In this document: positions 32,352 through 40,886 of the stretch, one piece after another | How positions within the stretch are numbered: the stretch's first letter is position 1 | Layout of the letters: every line of letters begins with the position of its first letter | From: a virus | Reading direction: 5' to 3' (one strand) | IMG/VR virus record: IMGVR_UViG_3300023184_003180 | Coordinates: 1-41,408 of that record | Length of the DNA: 41,408 nt | The notes under the pieces: generated by a model | Seen by the model: only the letters and a program-made list of their open reading frames with translations | Told to the model about the DNA's origin: nothing | Database searches by the model: none | Program-made: the position numbers and the translations under genes

Positions 32352-33879
32352 CTTAACACAAAAACAACTAGACTATGCAGTATTCTTACCTGCAATATCA
32401 GGCTTCTATGCCACATTTGTTGGCAAGCAACGCACCGAACCCTATGTAGATCCTGCACGTTTCCCGCAGGCCCTGCAGACCAAACTCACAGACATGGAAC
32501 AAATGAACTGGCTTAACAGCACACAGGCCCTGTTTCCATACAAGTGGAGCCTGCATTCAGGTGGGCATGCCAATCACGATCTAACCAAGTTCATCAGTAG
32601 CGAGGAAATGATTCGCACACGCGAAGCAGGTAGTTTATTATTGGGCGACTCGGGTGGATTCCAGATTGCCAAAGGCTTATGGGAAGGCGACTGGAAGGCC
32701 AATTCGGGTTGTCCCAAAGCACAGGCCAAACGTGAAGCAGTACTAAAGTGGATGGATGGTGTTGCTGACTATGGCATGACATTGGATATTCCCACATGGA
32801 TTGTGAACAATCCCGAAGCCGGTGCCAAAGTGGGTATTTTACGACACGAAGAAGCAGTGGCTGCAACGCACTACAATAATGAATACTTTATCAAACATCG
32901 CAAAGGTGTTGAAGCGGGCGGAGTTAAAATCCTAAACGTGCTACAGGGCGCAAGTCATGAAGAAGCCGAAGAATGGTATCAGCTCATGAAAGCATATTGC
33001 GATCCTGTGCAGTACCCCGGGCGTCACTTCAATGGTTGGGCTATGGGCGGCCAGAACATGTGTGACGTGCATTTGATTCTAAAACGGTTAATTGCACTCA
33101 AGTATGACGGATTGTTACAAGAAGGTGTACACGATTGGATGCACTTCTTGGGCACAAGTAAACTAGAGTGGGCAGTATTACTCACTGTAATTCAACGCAA
33201 CGTTCGCAAGTATGCCAACCCGGCATTTACGATTAGTTTTGATTGTGCAAGTCCTTTCCTTGCTACGGCCAATGGACAGGTGTATTATGAAAATGCTTTC
33301 CCGCACAATGGCAAGTGGAGTTACAAAATGGCCGCAAGTGCCGACGACAAAAAGTACAGCACAGACACACGCAAGTTTAGTGCGGCAGTGGTACAGGATG
33401 GCATCTTCCCCAACTTCACAGACAGTCCCATTACCGACATGTGCCAAATGAAAGACATTTGCATATACAAGCCCGGTGACTTGAACAAGAACGGTAAAGA
33501 AGGTCAAACCAGTTGGGATAGTTTTAGTTATGCACTATTAATGGGACATAATGTTTGGATGCATTTGACCGCAGTACAAGAAGCCAATAGGCGCTTTGAT
33601 GCCGGCGAGTATCCTGCAATGATGCGTGGCCGAGTAACCGGTGAACGTTTTGAGGACATTGTGGAAGCAGTATTTGCTGCTCCAGACCGTACCACAAGCG
33701 AGGCCATCATTGACAGTTACAGTCGTTACTGGATGGAAATTATTGGCGGGCGTGGACGTTTAGGCAAAAAGGTGGTACACGTCACTGCACCACATTTTAA
33801 TAGTCTTTTTGAGACTATTGAAACTGAATACGAAGAACCCGAACTTAGCGAACAACTACTTGACAATTTGGAGGAATAA
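32344..33879 (+). CDS. dpdA: TGT-superfamily DNA-guanine transglycosylase, DpdA-like
   Basis: The 511-residue protein follows the tRNA-guanine transglycosylase order: LLGDSGGFQIAKG (D102, the TGT general acid/base region), QG (201-202), AMGG (233-236), FLGTSKLEWAV (268-278) and ISFDCASP with D300 at the position of the TGT nucleophile. A C367/C373 pair and a later GHNVWMHL recall the TGT zinc site in reduced form. Low similarity to tRNA enzymes and the phage setting favour DpdA, which exchanges guanine in DNA for a 7-deazaguanine. The known catalytic residues look preserved. It is followed by a DUF465-like gene with 1 base of overlap. preQ0 supply would come from the host. Confidence 0.8.
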   Translation: MDNLTQKQLDYAVFLPAISGFYATFVGKQRTEPYVDPARFPQALQTKLTDMEQMNWLNSTQALFPYKWSLHSGGHANHDLTKFISSEEMIRTREAGSLLLGDSGGFQIAKGLWEGDWKANSGCPKAQAKREAVLKWMDGVADYGMTLDIPTWIVNNPEAGAKVGILRHEEAVAATHYNNEYFIKHRKGVEAGGVKILNVLQGASHEEAEEWYQLMKAYCDPVQYPGRHFNGWAMGGQNMCDVHLILKRLIALKYDGLLQEGVHDWMHFLGTSKLEWAVLLTVIQRNVRKYANPAFTISFDCASPFLATANGQVYYENAFPHNGKWSYKMAASADDKKYSTDTRKFSAAVVQDGIFPNFTDSPITDMCQMKDICIYKPGDLNKNGKEGQTSWDSFSYALLMGHNVWMHLTAVQEANRRFDAGEYPAMMRGRVTGERFEDIVEAVFAAPDRTTSEAIIDSYSRYWMEIIGGRGRLGKKVVHVTAPHFNSLFETIETEYEEPELSEQLLDNLEE

Positions 33880-34070
33880 TGAGTAATTGGTTAAACAGGC
33901 TAGCACATTTAGAAGAAGAACATCGTAGATTGGACAAACTAATTGACCAAATGATACGTGAAGGTCGATACGAAGACATCAGTATGCATGATTTGAAGAA
34001 ACAAAGGTTGCATATTCGGGACGAAATTGTTACACTAAAAGCACACAACACCAAAGAGCAAAATGATTAG
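33879..34070 (+). CDS. DUF465 (YdcH)-like small protein
   Basis: The 63-residue, fully helical protein has the LEEEHRRLDKLIDQM and LKKQRLHIRDEI pattern typical of DUF465/YdcH, a small family of unknown function that forms helical hairpins. It overlaps dpdA by 1 base and the next gene by 8 bases, so is translated as part of that unit. Confidence 0.65.
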   Translation: MSNWLNRLAHLEEEHRRLDKLIDQMIREGRYEDISMHDLKKQRLHIRDEIVTLKAHNTKEQND

Positions 34071-34599
34071 AGCTGGACACGAGGAAGTCAACTTCTTCAC
34101 TGGTACTGAAGTAGAACACACACCTGCTATGGGATTACAAACTCTGTTTGTAGTAGGTGTTCAAGATGTACAAGAGATACAAGACTGGATCAATGACTTT
34201 GCCAGTTACGAAGACGCCACAAAGCACATCCGACACATCTACTTTGGTGCCAACATGAGCTTTCCAAAATGTGATGTCAATGATGTTGCAGTCTGGACTC
34301 CATGGGACCAAATGATTCGACATTTTTTAGACCTAGGCTATTTGTGTACATTAGACATTGATGTCACCTGTGTCGAAGGATTGTTAGAAAGTATGTTGGT
34401 CGAGTACGATAACTTCGTCCCCATGATATCAGTTAAAATGCCGTACATCCGACAGTTGGGCTATAACGCCATAATCAAAATAGACGATAAGGACTTCCAG
34501 GCCACTAACCCCGGTGTATGGTGCCATAGCGTACACACACTAATGGACCGCCGAGTATTCACCGACTGGTCACAATATACCAAAGACGAGGTATTATGA
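34063..34599 (+). CDS. conserved marine-phage hypothetical protein
   Basis: The 178-residue protein begins with IRAGHEEVNFFTGTEVEHTP and has a HIYFGANMSFPKCDVNDV region and a strand GYLCTLDIDVTCVEG (Cys-containing). I recognise the type from marine T4-like phages but no domain or function is known to me. It overlaps the MutH-like gene by 4 bases (ATGA). Its position between dpdA and the nuclease makes it a candidate accessory. Confidence 0.65.
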   Translation: MIRAGHEEVNFFTGTEVEHTPAMGLQTLFVVGVQDVQEIQDWINDFASYEDATKHIRHIYFGANMSFPKCDVNDVAVWTPWDQMIRHFLDLGYLCTLDIDVTCVEGLLESMLVEYDNFVPMISVKMPYIRQLGYNAIIKIDDKDFQATNPGVWCHSVHTLMDRRVFTDWSQYTKDEVL

Positions 34600-35186
34600 C
34601 ATCAGTTAGAGTTACAAGCATAAAAAACAATATCCAAGTTGGCACTGTAATCCCAACATCGGCAACAAAAACTGATAACGGCGTTGGCCACTGGGCAGAC
34701 GATGAAATTGAAAGCAACGGACACTCTGTTGATAGAAACGGTACTGTCGACCTTCCGGATATTGGTGTTGAAAATAAAACAAAGAAACGTGGTACCAACG
34801 CTGCGTGGACACAAGGATCTATAACTATCGAGAATATAAAATCAACTGCCAAGTTAACAGACACCCGAATATGGGAAAAGATGAAAAATCAGAATCAAGT
34901 AACTTGGGACGAGACTGTGCAAAAAGTAGTTGGGGTCGAAATAGTCAACATGGATATTGAGGAAATTCGTAAGTTGCTACAAGAAGGTTGGGACGATGTA
35001 AGGCAACAAGTCTTAAACGGAAACGGTAGCAAAAACATAACCAGTAAAAACAAAGTACTGGTCTTAGATGGATACAATAGCGATACATCTTATAACATCA
35101 GAATTCCTAATACTGCTATGAATAAGATTCGCAGTATTTCAAGAACTAAAAATTCAATGGATCGACTTTTTGAATATGGAGAATAA
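34596..35186 (+). CDS. MutH/Sau3AI-like endonuclease
   Basis: The 196-residue protein has DLPDIGVENKT with D52, E59 and K61, the D-x6-E-x-K triad of MutH, in which D70-x6-E77-x-K79 reads DFAALGVELKT. Downstream, LQEGWDDVRQQVL and SYNIRIPNTAMNKI parallel the MutH segments REDWEELMDMIVLG and YLQIRPKAANAK in order and spacing. MutH nicks, and Sau3AI cuts, at GATC. Target and requirement for partner proteins are unknown. No MutL or MutS is in the window. It stands in a coupled run after dpdA. Confidence 0.72.
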   Translation: MTSVRVTSIKNNIQVGTVIPTSATKTDNGVGHWADDEIESNGHSVDRNGTVDLPDIGVENKTKKRGTNAAWTQGSITIENIKSTAKLTDTRIWEKMKNQNQVTWDETVQKVVGVEIVNMDIEEIRKLLQEGWDDVRQQVLNGNGSKNITSKNKVLVLDGYNSDTSYNIRIPNTAMNKIRSISRTKNSMDRLFEYGE

Positions 35187-35187
35187 A

Positions 35188-35631
35188 ATGAATCAAGAAG
35201 CAAGAGAAACTATAGAACGAATCAAGGATGCGGCACAACGCACCATATTTGTAACATTCCAAAAGGAAGGTATTCACTGCTATCCGGCAGCGGCAACTGA
35301 CCCACAACTGGCAACAGGCGATGAGTATGATGTGAGCTTTTTGGGCTCGCCGCATCGTCATATATTCCACTTCCGTGTGGGCATTGCGGTATTCCACAAT
35401 GACCGCGATATTGAGTTTATTCAATTCAAACGCTGGTTGAAAAATCTTTACAAAGATAGTATACTAGCACTAGACTACAAGTCATGCGAGATGATTGCAG
35501 ATGACTTGTATGTACAAATTGCCGGACGTTACCCGGGCCGCAATGTCACAATTGAAGTATCCGAGGACGGTGAAAACGGATGCGTCATTCACTACAACCT
35601 TACCCGTCCAAACCTTTCCATCGTAATTTAA
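35188..35631 (+). CDS. T-fold protein resembling QueD/6-pyruvoyltetrahydropterin synthase
   Basis: This 148-residue protein starts at ATG 35188, with GGAG six bases before it. Pattern matches to QueD/PTPS: FVTFQKEGIH (H30 as a first zinc ligand), HRHIFHFRVGIAV (H56/H58/H61 as the HxH strand), IEFIQFKRWL for IDF..LK, SCEMIADDLY (99-108) for PTSENLA and VSEDGENGCVI for the terminal E..GC. The catalytic LDH motif appears as LDY, so it may be inactive or have changed activity. QueD makes a preQ0 precursor. I regard the fold assignment as likely and the function as open. Confidence 0.55.
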   Translation: MNQEARETIERIKDAAQRTIFVTFQKEGIHCYPAAATDPQLATGDEYDVSFLGSPHRHIFHFRVGIAVFHNDRDIEFIQFKRWLKNLYKDSILALDYKSCEMIADDLYVQIAGRYPGRNVTIEVSEDGENGCVIHYNLTRPNLSIVI

Positions 35632-35643
35632 GGAATAATAAAA

Positions 35644-35919
35644 ATGGCAGATGCAAATCTAAAAAAATATCTCGTAATGAAGCCTGAGGTACGCAATATT
35701 TTTGAAGACTTGGAAGTCTACAAGCAGTTTTGCGTAGACTACGGATACGTTTATGATGAACGTCATCTCTACAACGAGCGCACACCTTACGGTGAGTTTG
35801 TACGTTACCAAAATGGTAAGAACCCTTGGGACTACTGGCGTAGTCCACGTCGTGAGCGCACAGACTTCCGTCCACGTGATGCCAACAGCAATTGGAAAGT
35901 GCGTGAGAATCGTCAATGA
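35644..35919 (+). CDS. small basic conserved phage protein
   Basis: The 91-residue protein has KKYLVMKPEVRNIFEDLEVY and a basic, aromatic C-terminal half (FVRYQNGKNPWDYWRSPRRERTDF-type, rich in Arg, Trp and Tyr) suited to nucleic-acid binding. It is preceded by AAGGAA and overlaps the next glycosyltransferase gene by 4 bases. I recognise the N-terminal block from marine T4-like phages; function unknown. Confidence 0.65.
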   Translation: MADANLKKYLVMKPEVRNIFEDLEVYKQFCVDYGYVYDERHLYNERTPYGEFVRYQNGKNPWDYWRSPRRERTDFRPRDANSNWKVRENRQ

Positions 35920-37091
35920 GAAAACTGTACTACATGGGCTTAGAGCCCTACAAGGCACGTTACACACTACAGTTAACTGACTGGAACACTAGGGTGTTTG
36001 AACGTCGTGGTATCAACTACGAGATTGTGCCCGGCGAAACACTCAGCAATGACCAAGCCATTGTAACAGGACAGGTACTAGACGCACATGGGCGCACATA
36101 CTTTGGCATGAGCCAACTGATGAATCTGGTCAAAATGATGAAAGCAGGAGAAGTAACCAATGAAGATGTTATCTACTTTGAAGACATGTTCCAGCCAGGT
36201 ATGGAATCATTACCGTACATCATCGATCAAGTTCCAGCTAATCTACGCCCTCGCATTTTTGTTAGGTGTTTGGCTCAGTCGATCGATCCCGACGATTTTG
36301 TCCACGTATGGGGCATGAGTCGGTGGATGGGTCTCTATGAAAAGATGGTAGACAGTTTTGTAACTGGTGTGTTGGCCACTAACGAAGAAATGGCGATGCA
36401 CATGAAGATTGCCGGCTGGACTGCTCCCATCTACAACATCAGTGGACTAGCATTTGGCAAAGCCGAAGTACAATCGCGTGTTGACGCAATCCGGCCATTT
36501 GCGGATCGCCGACGCCGTGTGGTGTTCAGTGCTCGCTGGGATCAAGAAAAACAACCCGACTTTTACATGGATGTTATTGAAGCATGGTTCCGACGACATG
36601 TGGGTTCGAATGTAGAGTTTGCTGTTTGCAGTGGCGCAAAACTAAAAAGCAACAACGACAGTTATATGCAACGCACACGTGACATGCAAGCACGTGGCCT
36701 GTTGACTGTAAACGAGGACTTGAATAAAAATGACTACTACAACATCGTTAATGATAGTCGTGTTGTGTTTAATTGTGCTTTACAAGATTGGGTCAGCAAT
36801 ACCGTCAGTGAGGCTGACGCTTTGGGGTGCAACGTGCTTTACCCTGCTTATCGTAGTTTTCCTGAAACTTTTGCTAATGACCACACGAGGCTCTACGTTC
36901 CCTGGAGCATAGAAGATGCCTTGGACAAATTAGAACCTTTGTTGGACGCCGCAAGTCCCTTAATGGGCCGTATCAGTGATTACAACAATGGCACAGTTGA
37001 TCGTATTTGTGACATCTTAGAAGGCTCGGGCGAACATTGGTTGCGTATGGATACAGATTATCGCAAGCACACACGTGAGTCAAAGTATTAA
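35916..37091 (+). CDS. GT-B glycosyltransferase
   Basis: The 391-residue protein has a GT-B layout: an N-terminal acceptor domain and a C-terminal half beginning RRRVVFSARWDQEKQPDFYMD, the region of donor binding, and a NDSRVVFNCALQDWVSNTVSEADALGCNVLYP segment with a conserved acidic residue in the EADALG turn. It is of a type common in marine T4-like phages, and related in style to enzymes that add sugars to surface glycans. It begins the sugar cassette and overlaps galE by 1 base. Confidence 0.8.
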   Translation: MRKLYYMGLEPYKARYTLQLTDWNTRVFERRGINYEIVPGETLSNDQAIVTGQVLDAHGRTYFGMSQLMNLVKMMKAGEVTNEDVIYFEDMFQPGMESLPYIIDQVPANLRPRIFVRCLAQSIDPDDFVHVWGMSRWMGLYEKMVDSFVTGVLATNEEMAMHMKIAGWTAPIYNISGLAFGKAEVQSRVDAIRPFADRRRRVVFSARWDQEKQPDFYMDVIEAWFRRHVGSNVEFAVCSGAKLKSNNDSYMQRTRDMQARGLLTVNEDLNKNDYYNIVNDSRVVFNCALQDWVSNTVSEADALGCNVLYPAYRSFPETFANDHTRLYVPWSIEDALDKLEPLLDAASPLMGRISDYNNGTVDRICDILEGSGEHWLRMDTDYRKHTRESKY

Positions 37092-38077
37092 TGACAAGAA
37101 CCATAATTGTAACCGGAGGATCGGGCTACATTGGCAGTCATGTGGCACGAGCATTTAAACAAAACGGAGATCGTGTACACATCATTGACCGTGTGTTTAG
37201 AGCACATACTCTCAAAGACATCGATGGTTATATGATCACTGACTTTGCCAGCGACGAAGCATTGGCCATGATAGTTAATTTAGCACCCGATGTCATTGTA
37301 CATTGCGCCGGAACAAGTCTTGTTGGCCCTAGTATGACTGCACCCGCAGAATACTATGACAATAATATCAGTAAAACTATTCGTATGTTAAATGTCTTAG
37401 TAAATCACTTTGACGATAGTCAAAAATTGCCTGTAATTATGTTTAGTAGTAGTGCCGCAGTATACGGTGAACCCAAAACCTGGCCAGTTAACGAAGAAAA
37501 CGACATACAGCCCATCAGCCCATATGGTGCAACAAAGGCCATGACCGAACGTATTCTAAGTGACTACTTTAAGGCATATTCACTAAGCAGTATGTGCTTT
37601 AGATACTTTAATGCCGCAGGTGCAGAGCCAGTGACGTTTGATCTAGGCCAAGAGTCCGAAGCAACGCACCTAGTGGCACGAGCACTAGAAGCCAGTATTG
37701 CCGGCCGTGCAGTTACTATTAATGGCAGTGACTTTGATACCGAGGATGGTACTTGTGTCCGTGACTATGTACATGTATGGGACATTGCTAGAGCGCATGT
37801 ATCGGGTGCTAGTTACTTGTTAGATGACTACCCGCAAGCAGGCGCACATGTTTACAACTTGGGCACAGGCAAAGGCACCAGCAACCTACAAATTGTCAAC
37901 TACATCAACGACAAATACAAATTGCCTTTTGTTAACTTTGGTGAACCACGTGCAGGTGACCCAGCGACTCTAGTAGCAAGTGCAGTTAGAGCAAAGTACC
38001 AGTTACATTGGGAACCCTTGTTTAGTGACACTGCTACTATCATTGACAGTGCTTACAAATGGTATGTTAGAGAATAA
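37091..38077 (+). CDS. galE: UDP-glucose 4-epimerase-like (GalE)
   Basis: This 328-residue SDR protein has the NAD-binding GGSGYIGSH motif (residues 9-17), an SSSAAVYG segment with the catalytic serine, and YGATK with the YxxxK tyrosine-lysine pair. FNAAGAEP and DYVHVWDIARAH are typical of extended epimerases. It would interconvert UDP-sugars, giving galactose-type donors for the neighbouring glycosyltransferases. The length matches GalE (about 338). Confidence 0.88.
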   Translation: MTRTIIVTGGSGYIGSHVARAFKQNGDRVHIIDRVFRAHTLKDIDGYMITDFASDEALAMIVNLAPDVIVHCAGTSLVGPSMTAPAEYYDNNISKTIRMLNVLVNHFDDSQKLPVIMFSSSAAVYGEPKTWPVNEENDIQPISPYGATKAMTERILSDYFKAYSLSSMCFRYFNAAGAEPVTFDLGQESEATHLVARALEASIAGRAVTINGSDFDTEDGTCVRDYVHVWDIARAHVSGASYLLDDYPQAGAHVYNLGTGKGTSNLQIVNYINDKYKLPFVNFGEPRAGDPATLVASAVRAKYQLHWEPLFSDTATIIDSAYKWYVRE

Positions 38078-39029
38078 TCTACCCGCAGATGTATTCTACG
38101 TGCCTGCATACGAATTATATGATCAGGCCACATGGCAATTTGATCAAAACAAAGTCAATGAATTAAAAAACAAACGGTTGTGCATTATAGATTACAGTAC
38201 CGAGAATTATAACGATACTGTTCCCGAGGTACACAATTACTTTGTTGATCTAGGCCTAAATTTTATCTTATTGAGTCATGATCCCAGGCACCATCTATCA
38301 AAGCCCAACATACTGTTTTATCCTTATTGGCATGATTGGGCACGGTCTCAACTAAGATTTCCCAAAATAGATCAATCCACGCTTAGAGCATATAAAATTG
38401 CCAGCATGTCAAGATTGCCCCGCACACATCGCATACTCAATTACATACTACTTAGAGATAAGCCCTATTTTGACAGCGCAGTCATTACCGCACACCAAGA
38501 AATAGAAAATTTGCAGCACATCACTAGGCCCGATGACATTGTACTGCCGCCAGACATACAAAATAAATGGAACACAATTAGGAAATCACTACCTGTCGCT
38601 ACTAGGCAACAATTAGCAGCCACACGCCGTGTTACTCACCCGGGATATACCGATACTTATTTGCACCTGACTGTTGAAACCTGTGCCAATACCGGTTTTT
38701 TCATTACTGAAAAAACATGGCAACCCATTGGCTGTGGGCAGTTATTTTTGTTATGGGGCAGCGTTGGCTCTATTGCTCACTTGCGCGACATGGGGGTAGA
38801 TGTTTTTGACGACTATATTGATCATAAATATTATGACACCGAACAAGACGCATTCACCAGACTCAATCGAATACACACAGTCTTAGATGATTTGGCCGCA
38901 CAAGATTTACAAAACATACACTTACAGACTTTATCTAGACGTGAAAGCAATGTGAACAAGTTTAAGAACGGTGCATTTGGCACACACTATCGAGATCAAT
39001 TAACAACATGTATCAATATGCTGAACTAG
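38064..39029 (+). CDS. glycosyltransferase-like protein of sugar cassette
   Basis: The protein is 321 residues from ATG 38064, overlapping galE by 14 bases; a start at 37980 would lie deep inside galE and is rejected. The C-terminal half has VETCANTGFFITEKTWQPIGCGQLFLLWGS, resembling the TEK..P...G donor region of fucosyltransferase-like (GT10-type) enzymes, and FDDYIDHKYYDTEQDAFTRL. The N-terminal half is unassigned. A glycosyltransferase role is likely but the sugar unknown. Confidence 0.6.
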   Translation: MLENNLPADVFYVPAYELYDQATWQFDQNKVNELKNKRLCIIDYSTENYNDTVPEVHNYFVDLGLNFILLSHDPRHHLSKPNILFYPYWHDWARSQLRFPKIDQSTLRAYKIASMSRLPRTHRILNYILLRDKPYFDSAVITAHQEIENLQHITRPDDIVLPPDIQNKWNTIRKSLPVATRQQLAATRRVTHPGYTDTYLHLTVETCANTGFFITEKTWQPIGCGQLFLLWGSVGSIAHLRDMGVDVFDDYIDHKYYDTEQDAFTRLNRIHTVLDDLAAQDLQNIHLQTLSRRESNVNKFKNGAFGTHYRDQLTTCINMLN

Positions 39030-40033
39030 TACACTGGATGAATAACAAAGACTCGATGAAGTTGTTGCCAGCGCACATTGACATAGACCTAACCAACGTA
39101 TGCAATCAGGACTGTTATTATTGCAATAGCGCCGACTTCCGTCGTGATGTACCTGTGCAAAAGAAATATACAGAATACATTGGTTTATTAGATAAGATTG
39201 CTGGTTGGCGAGCACATACACCCAAAAGTTACGGTACCACACATACCATTACCTATCCTGGCGGTGGGGAACCCACTGTGTTAACTGGTTACGAACATGT
39301 AATTGAACACACCATTGACTTGGGTTTTTTGGCCAGTATTACAACTAACGGTACAAACCTAGACAAGTTGTTGTCTATTGCTCCGGCCAAACTACATAAG
39401 ATTGCTTGGATTGGCATAGACATAGATGCTGGCAGTGAAGCACTATACGAGCAAATACGACGTAGTCTAACTGCACATAGCCCATTTAATCGTGTGTTTG
39501 AAAACGCACGTAATTTGATTGCTATAGGGGCCAATGTAGATTTTAAATGTTTGATAAACCCTTATAACGATAACCCCGAGGCTCTTAATGATATATTTAA
39601 ATCTGTAAAAGCAGTCAACGGGAGGATGATACACTTTCGCCCAGTCATGACCAACGGGGTAACACATCCAATATCCGATGTCAACGTTGAGTTGTTAAAG
39701 ACTCTTTCAGAACAGTATCAATTACCTTACAGGCTCAATGTAAATCGCAACATACCACGCAATTACAAAAAGTGTCACCAAATGTTTCACTTTCCAGTAT
39801 TTTGTGCAGATGGTAAAATCTATGTTTGCTGCGAGGGCAAAGGTAATCCGCAGTTTGAACTAGGTGCATGGGACAGTGGAGACTTTAGAGATATATGGTT
39901 AACTGAACGACATCATGAGATATATGATCGAACTCGTGTAGAGTTTTGTGCGCCCTGTAGGCCTAACATAAGTAATGTAAAGATTCAAAACATTCTCAAT
40001 AACCCTCAAGATATAGAAACACTTTACTTATGA
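39008..40033 (+). CDS. radical SAM protein with SPASM-like C-terminus
   Basis: The 341-residue protein has the CxxxCxxC cluster CNQDCYYC (C32, C36, C39), which binds the SAM-cleaving 4Fe-4S cluster, and YPGGGEPT following it. The C-terminus has HQMFHFPVFCADGKIYVCCEGKG and FCAPCRPN, a Cys cluster typical of SPASM domains, which bind auxiliary clusters. SPASM enzymes modify peptides or sugars; here the setting favours a sugar or small molecule. It overlaps the previous gene by 22 bases; an in-frame Met at 39038 is a possible alternative start that keeps the motif. Confidence 0.85.
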   Translation: MYQYAELVHWMNNKDSMKLLPAHIDIDLTNVCNQDCYYCNSADFRRDVPVQKKYTEYIGLLDKIAGWRAHTPKSYGTTHTITYPGGGEPTVLTGYEHVIEHTIDLGFLASITTNGTNLDKLLSIAPAKLHKIAWIGIDIDAGSEALYEQIRRSLTAHSPFNRVFENARNLIAIGANVDFKCLINPYNDNPEALNDIFKSVKAVNGRMIHFRPVMTNGVTHPISDVNVELLKTLSEQYQLPYRLNVNRNIPRNYKKCHQMFHFPVFCADGKIYVCCEGKGNPQFELGAWDSGDFRDIWLTERHHEIYDRTRVEFCAPCRPNISNVKIQNILNNPQDIETLYL

Positions 40034-40386
40034 GCTTTTTCCCCGTAATAGAACTAGTCGATAGATATTGCATTGCCGAACTTAAATTTAATAAGACATT
40101 TGCAAATCACAGCGAGCGTGAGTTCTATCAAACGCAAATACAACAACACAACACAACACAAATTGAACAGGAACTAAAAGACCTGTACAGCATACACGAG
40201 AATATTTGGAACTTGGAAAGCGATTTAAAGAGCGGCCTTGAGGAAAGACTCAGCCTAGAAGAAATAGGGCGTAGAGCAATTAAGATTCGAGACTGGAACA
40301 ACAAACGTATCAAACTCAAAAACATCATGGCCGAAAAGTTAGGATGTCAAGTACGAGAAATCAAGCAGGATCATATCAGCGCATGA
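40030..40386 (+). CDS. DUF6165-like protein
   Basis: The 118-residue helical protein matches the DUF6165 pattern in order: ELVDRYCIAELKF near the N-terminus, LYSIHENIWNLESDL in the middle and NNKRIKLKNIMAEKLG near the end. Members of this family are found beside surface polysaccharide genes; molecular role unknown. It overlaps its neighbours by 4 bases on each side. Confidence 0.55.
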   Translation: MSFFPVIELVDRYCIAELKFNKTFANHSEREFYQTQIQQHNTTQIEQELKDLYSIHENIWNLESDLKSGLEERLSLEEIGRRAIKIRDWNNKRIKLKNIMAEKLGCQVREIKQDHISA

Positions 40387-40886
40387 GTTATGAGTTTGGT
40401 CATATAACGCCATGGTGGGACGATAGTTTTAAACAGTTAGACTATATCTATACTCCATTGACCAACAACGACGATCTTGTGCGTTGGATCAACGAGGGAT
40501 ATCGGGGATTAAATCTCAACGGCGGGCTTTATGACATGAAGCAACCCACTCCCGAATATGGTAAGCCGTTCTTGACACTATTCGACTGGGACAATGTAGG
40601 CATCAGTTTTTATAAAATGGCCACGTGTGATGCATTGCCCTTGCATCGAGACAGTTACAACAGTTATCGCAAAATGTTCAACATTGTTGATCCCGGTGTG
40701 ATTTGGCGTTGTATTGTATTTTTAGAAGACTGGAAAAGCGGACACTATTTTGAAATAGATGGACGACCACATTTAGAATGGAAGCGTGGCGACTATGTTG
40801 TATGGAACTACGACGTCGAACACTATGCCGGCAACTTCGGCACCGAGCCACGCTATACTATGCAAATCACAGGAATGAAACGATGA
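40383..40886 (+). CDS. 2OG-Fe(II) oxygenase-like (cupin fold) protein
   Basis: The protein is 167 residues from ATG 40383, coupled to the previous stop. LPLHRDSYNSY gives the H-x-D of a double-stranded beta-helix iron site and NYDVEHYAGNFG the distal His, with an intervening RCIVFLEDWKSGHYFEID and a C-terminal PRYTMQITGM strand. This is the pattern of 2-oxoglutarate/iron-dependent hydroxylases, common in marine phages. Substrate unknown; placed in the sugar cassette. Confidence 0.6.
   Translation: MSYEFGHITPWWDDSFKQLDYIYTPLTNNDDLVRWINEGYRGLNLNGGLYDMKQPTPEYGKPFLTLFDWDNVGISFYKMATCDALPLHRDSYNSYRKMFNIVDPGVIWRCIVFLEDWKSGHYFEIDGRPHLEWKRGDYVVWNYDVEHYAGNFGTEPRYTMQITGMKR

Noticed and set aside
37980-39029. 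Start at 37980 for the glycosyltransferase-like gene
   Set aside because: It would overlap galE by almost 100 bases; the first 28 residues are a shadow of galE. The ATG at 38064 fits better.
39008-40033. QueE-type 7-carboxy-7-deazaguanine synthase
   Set aside because: The protein is longer than QueE and has a C-terminal SPASM-like Cys cluster and a plain CxxxCxxC motif.
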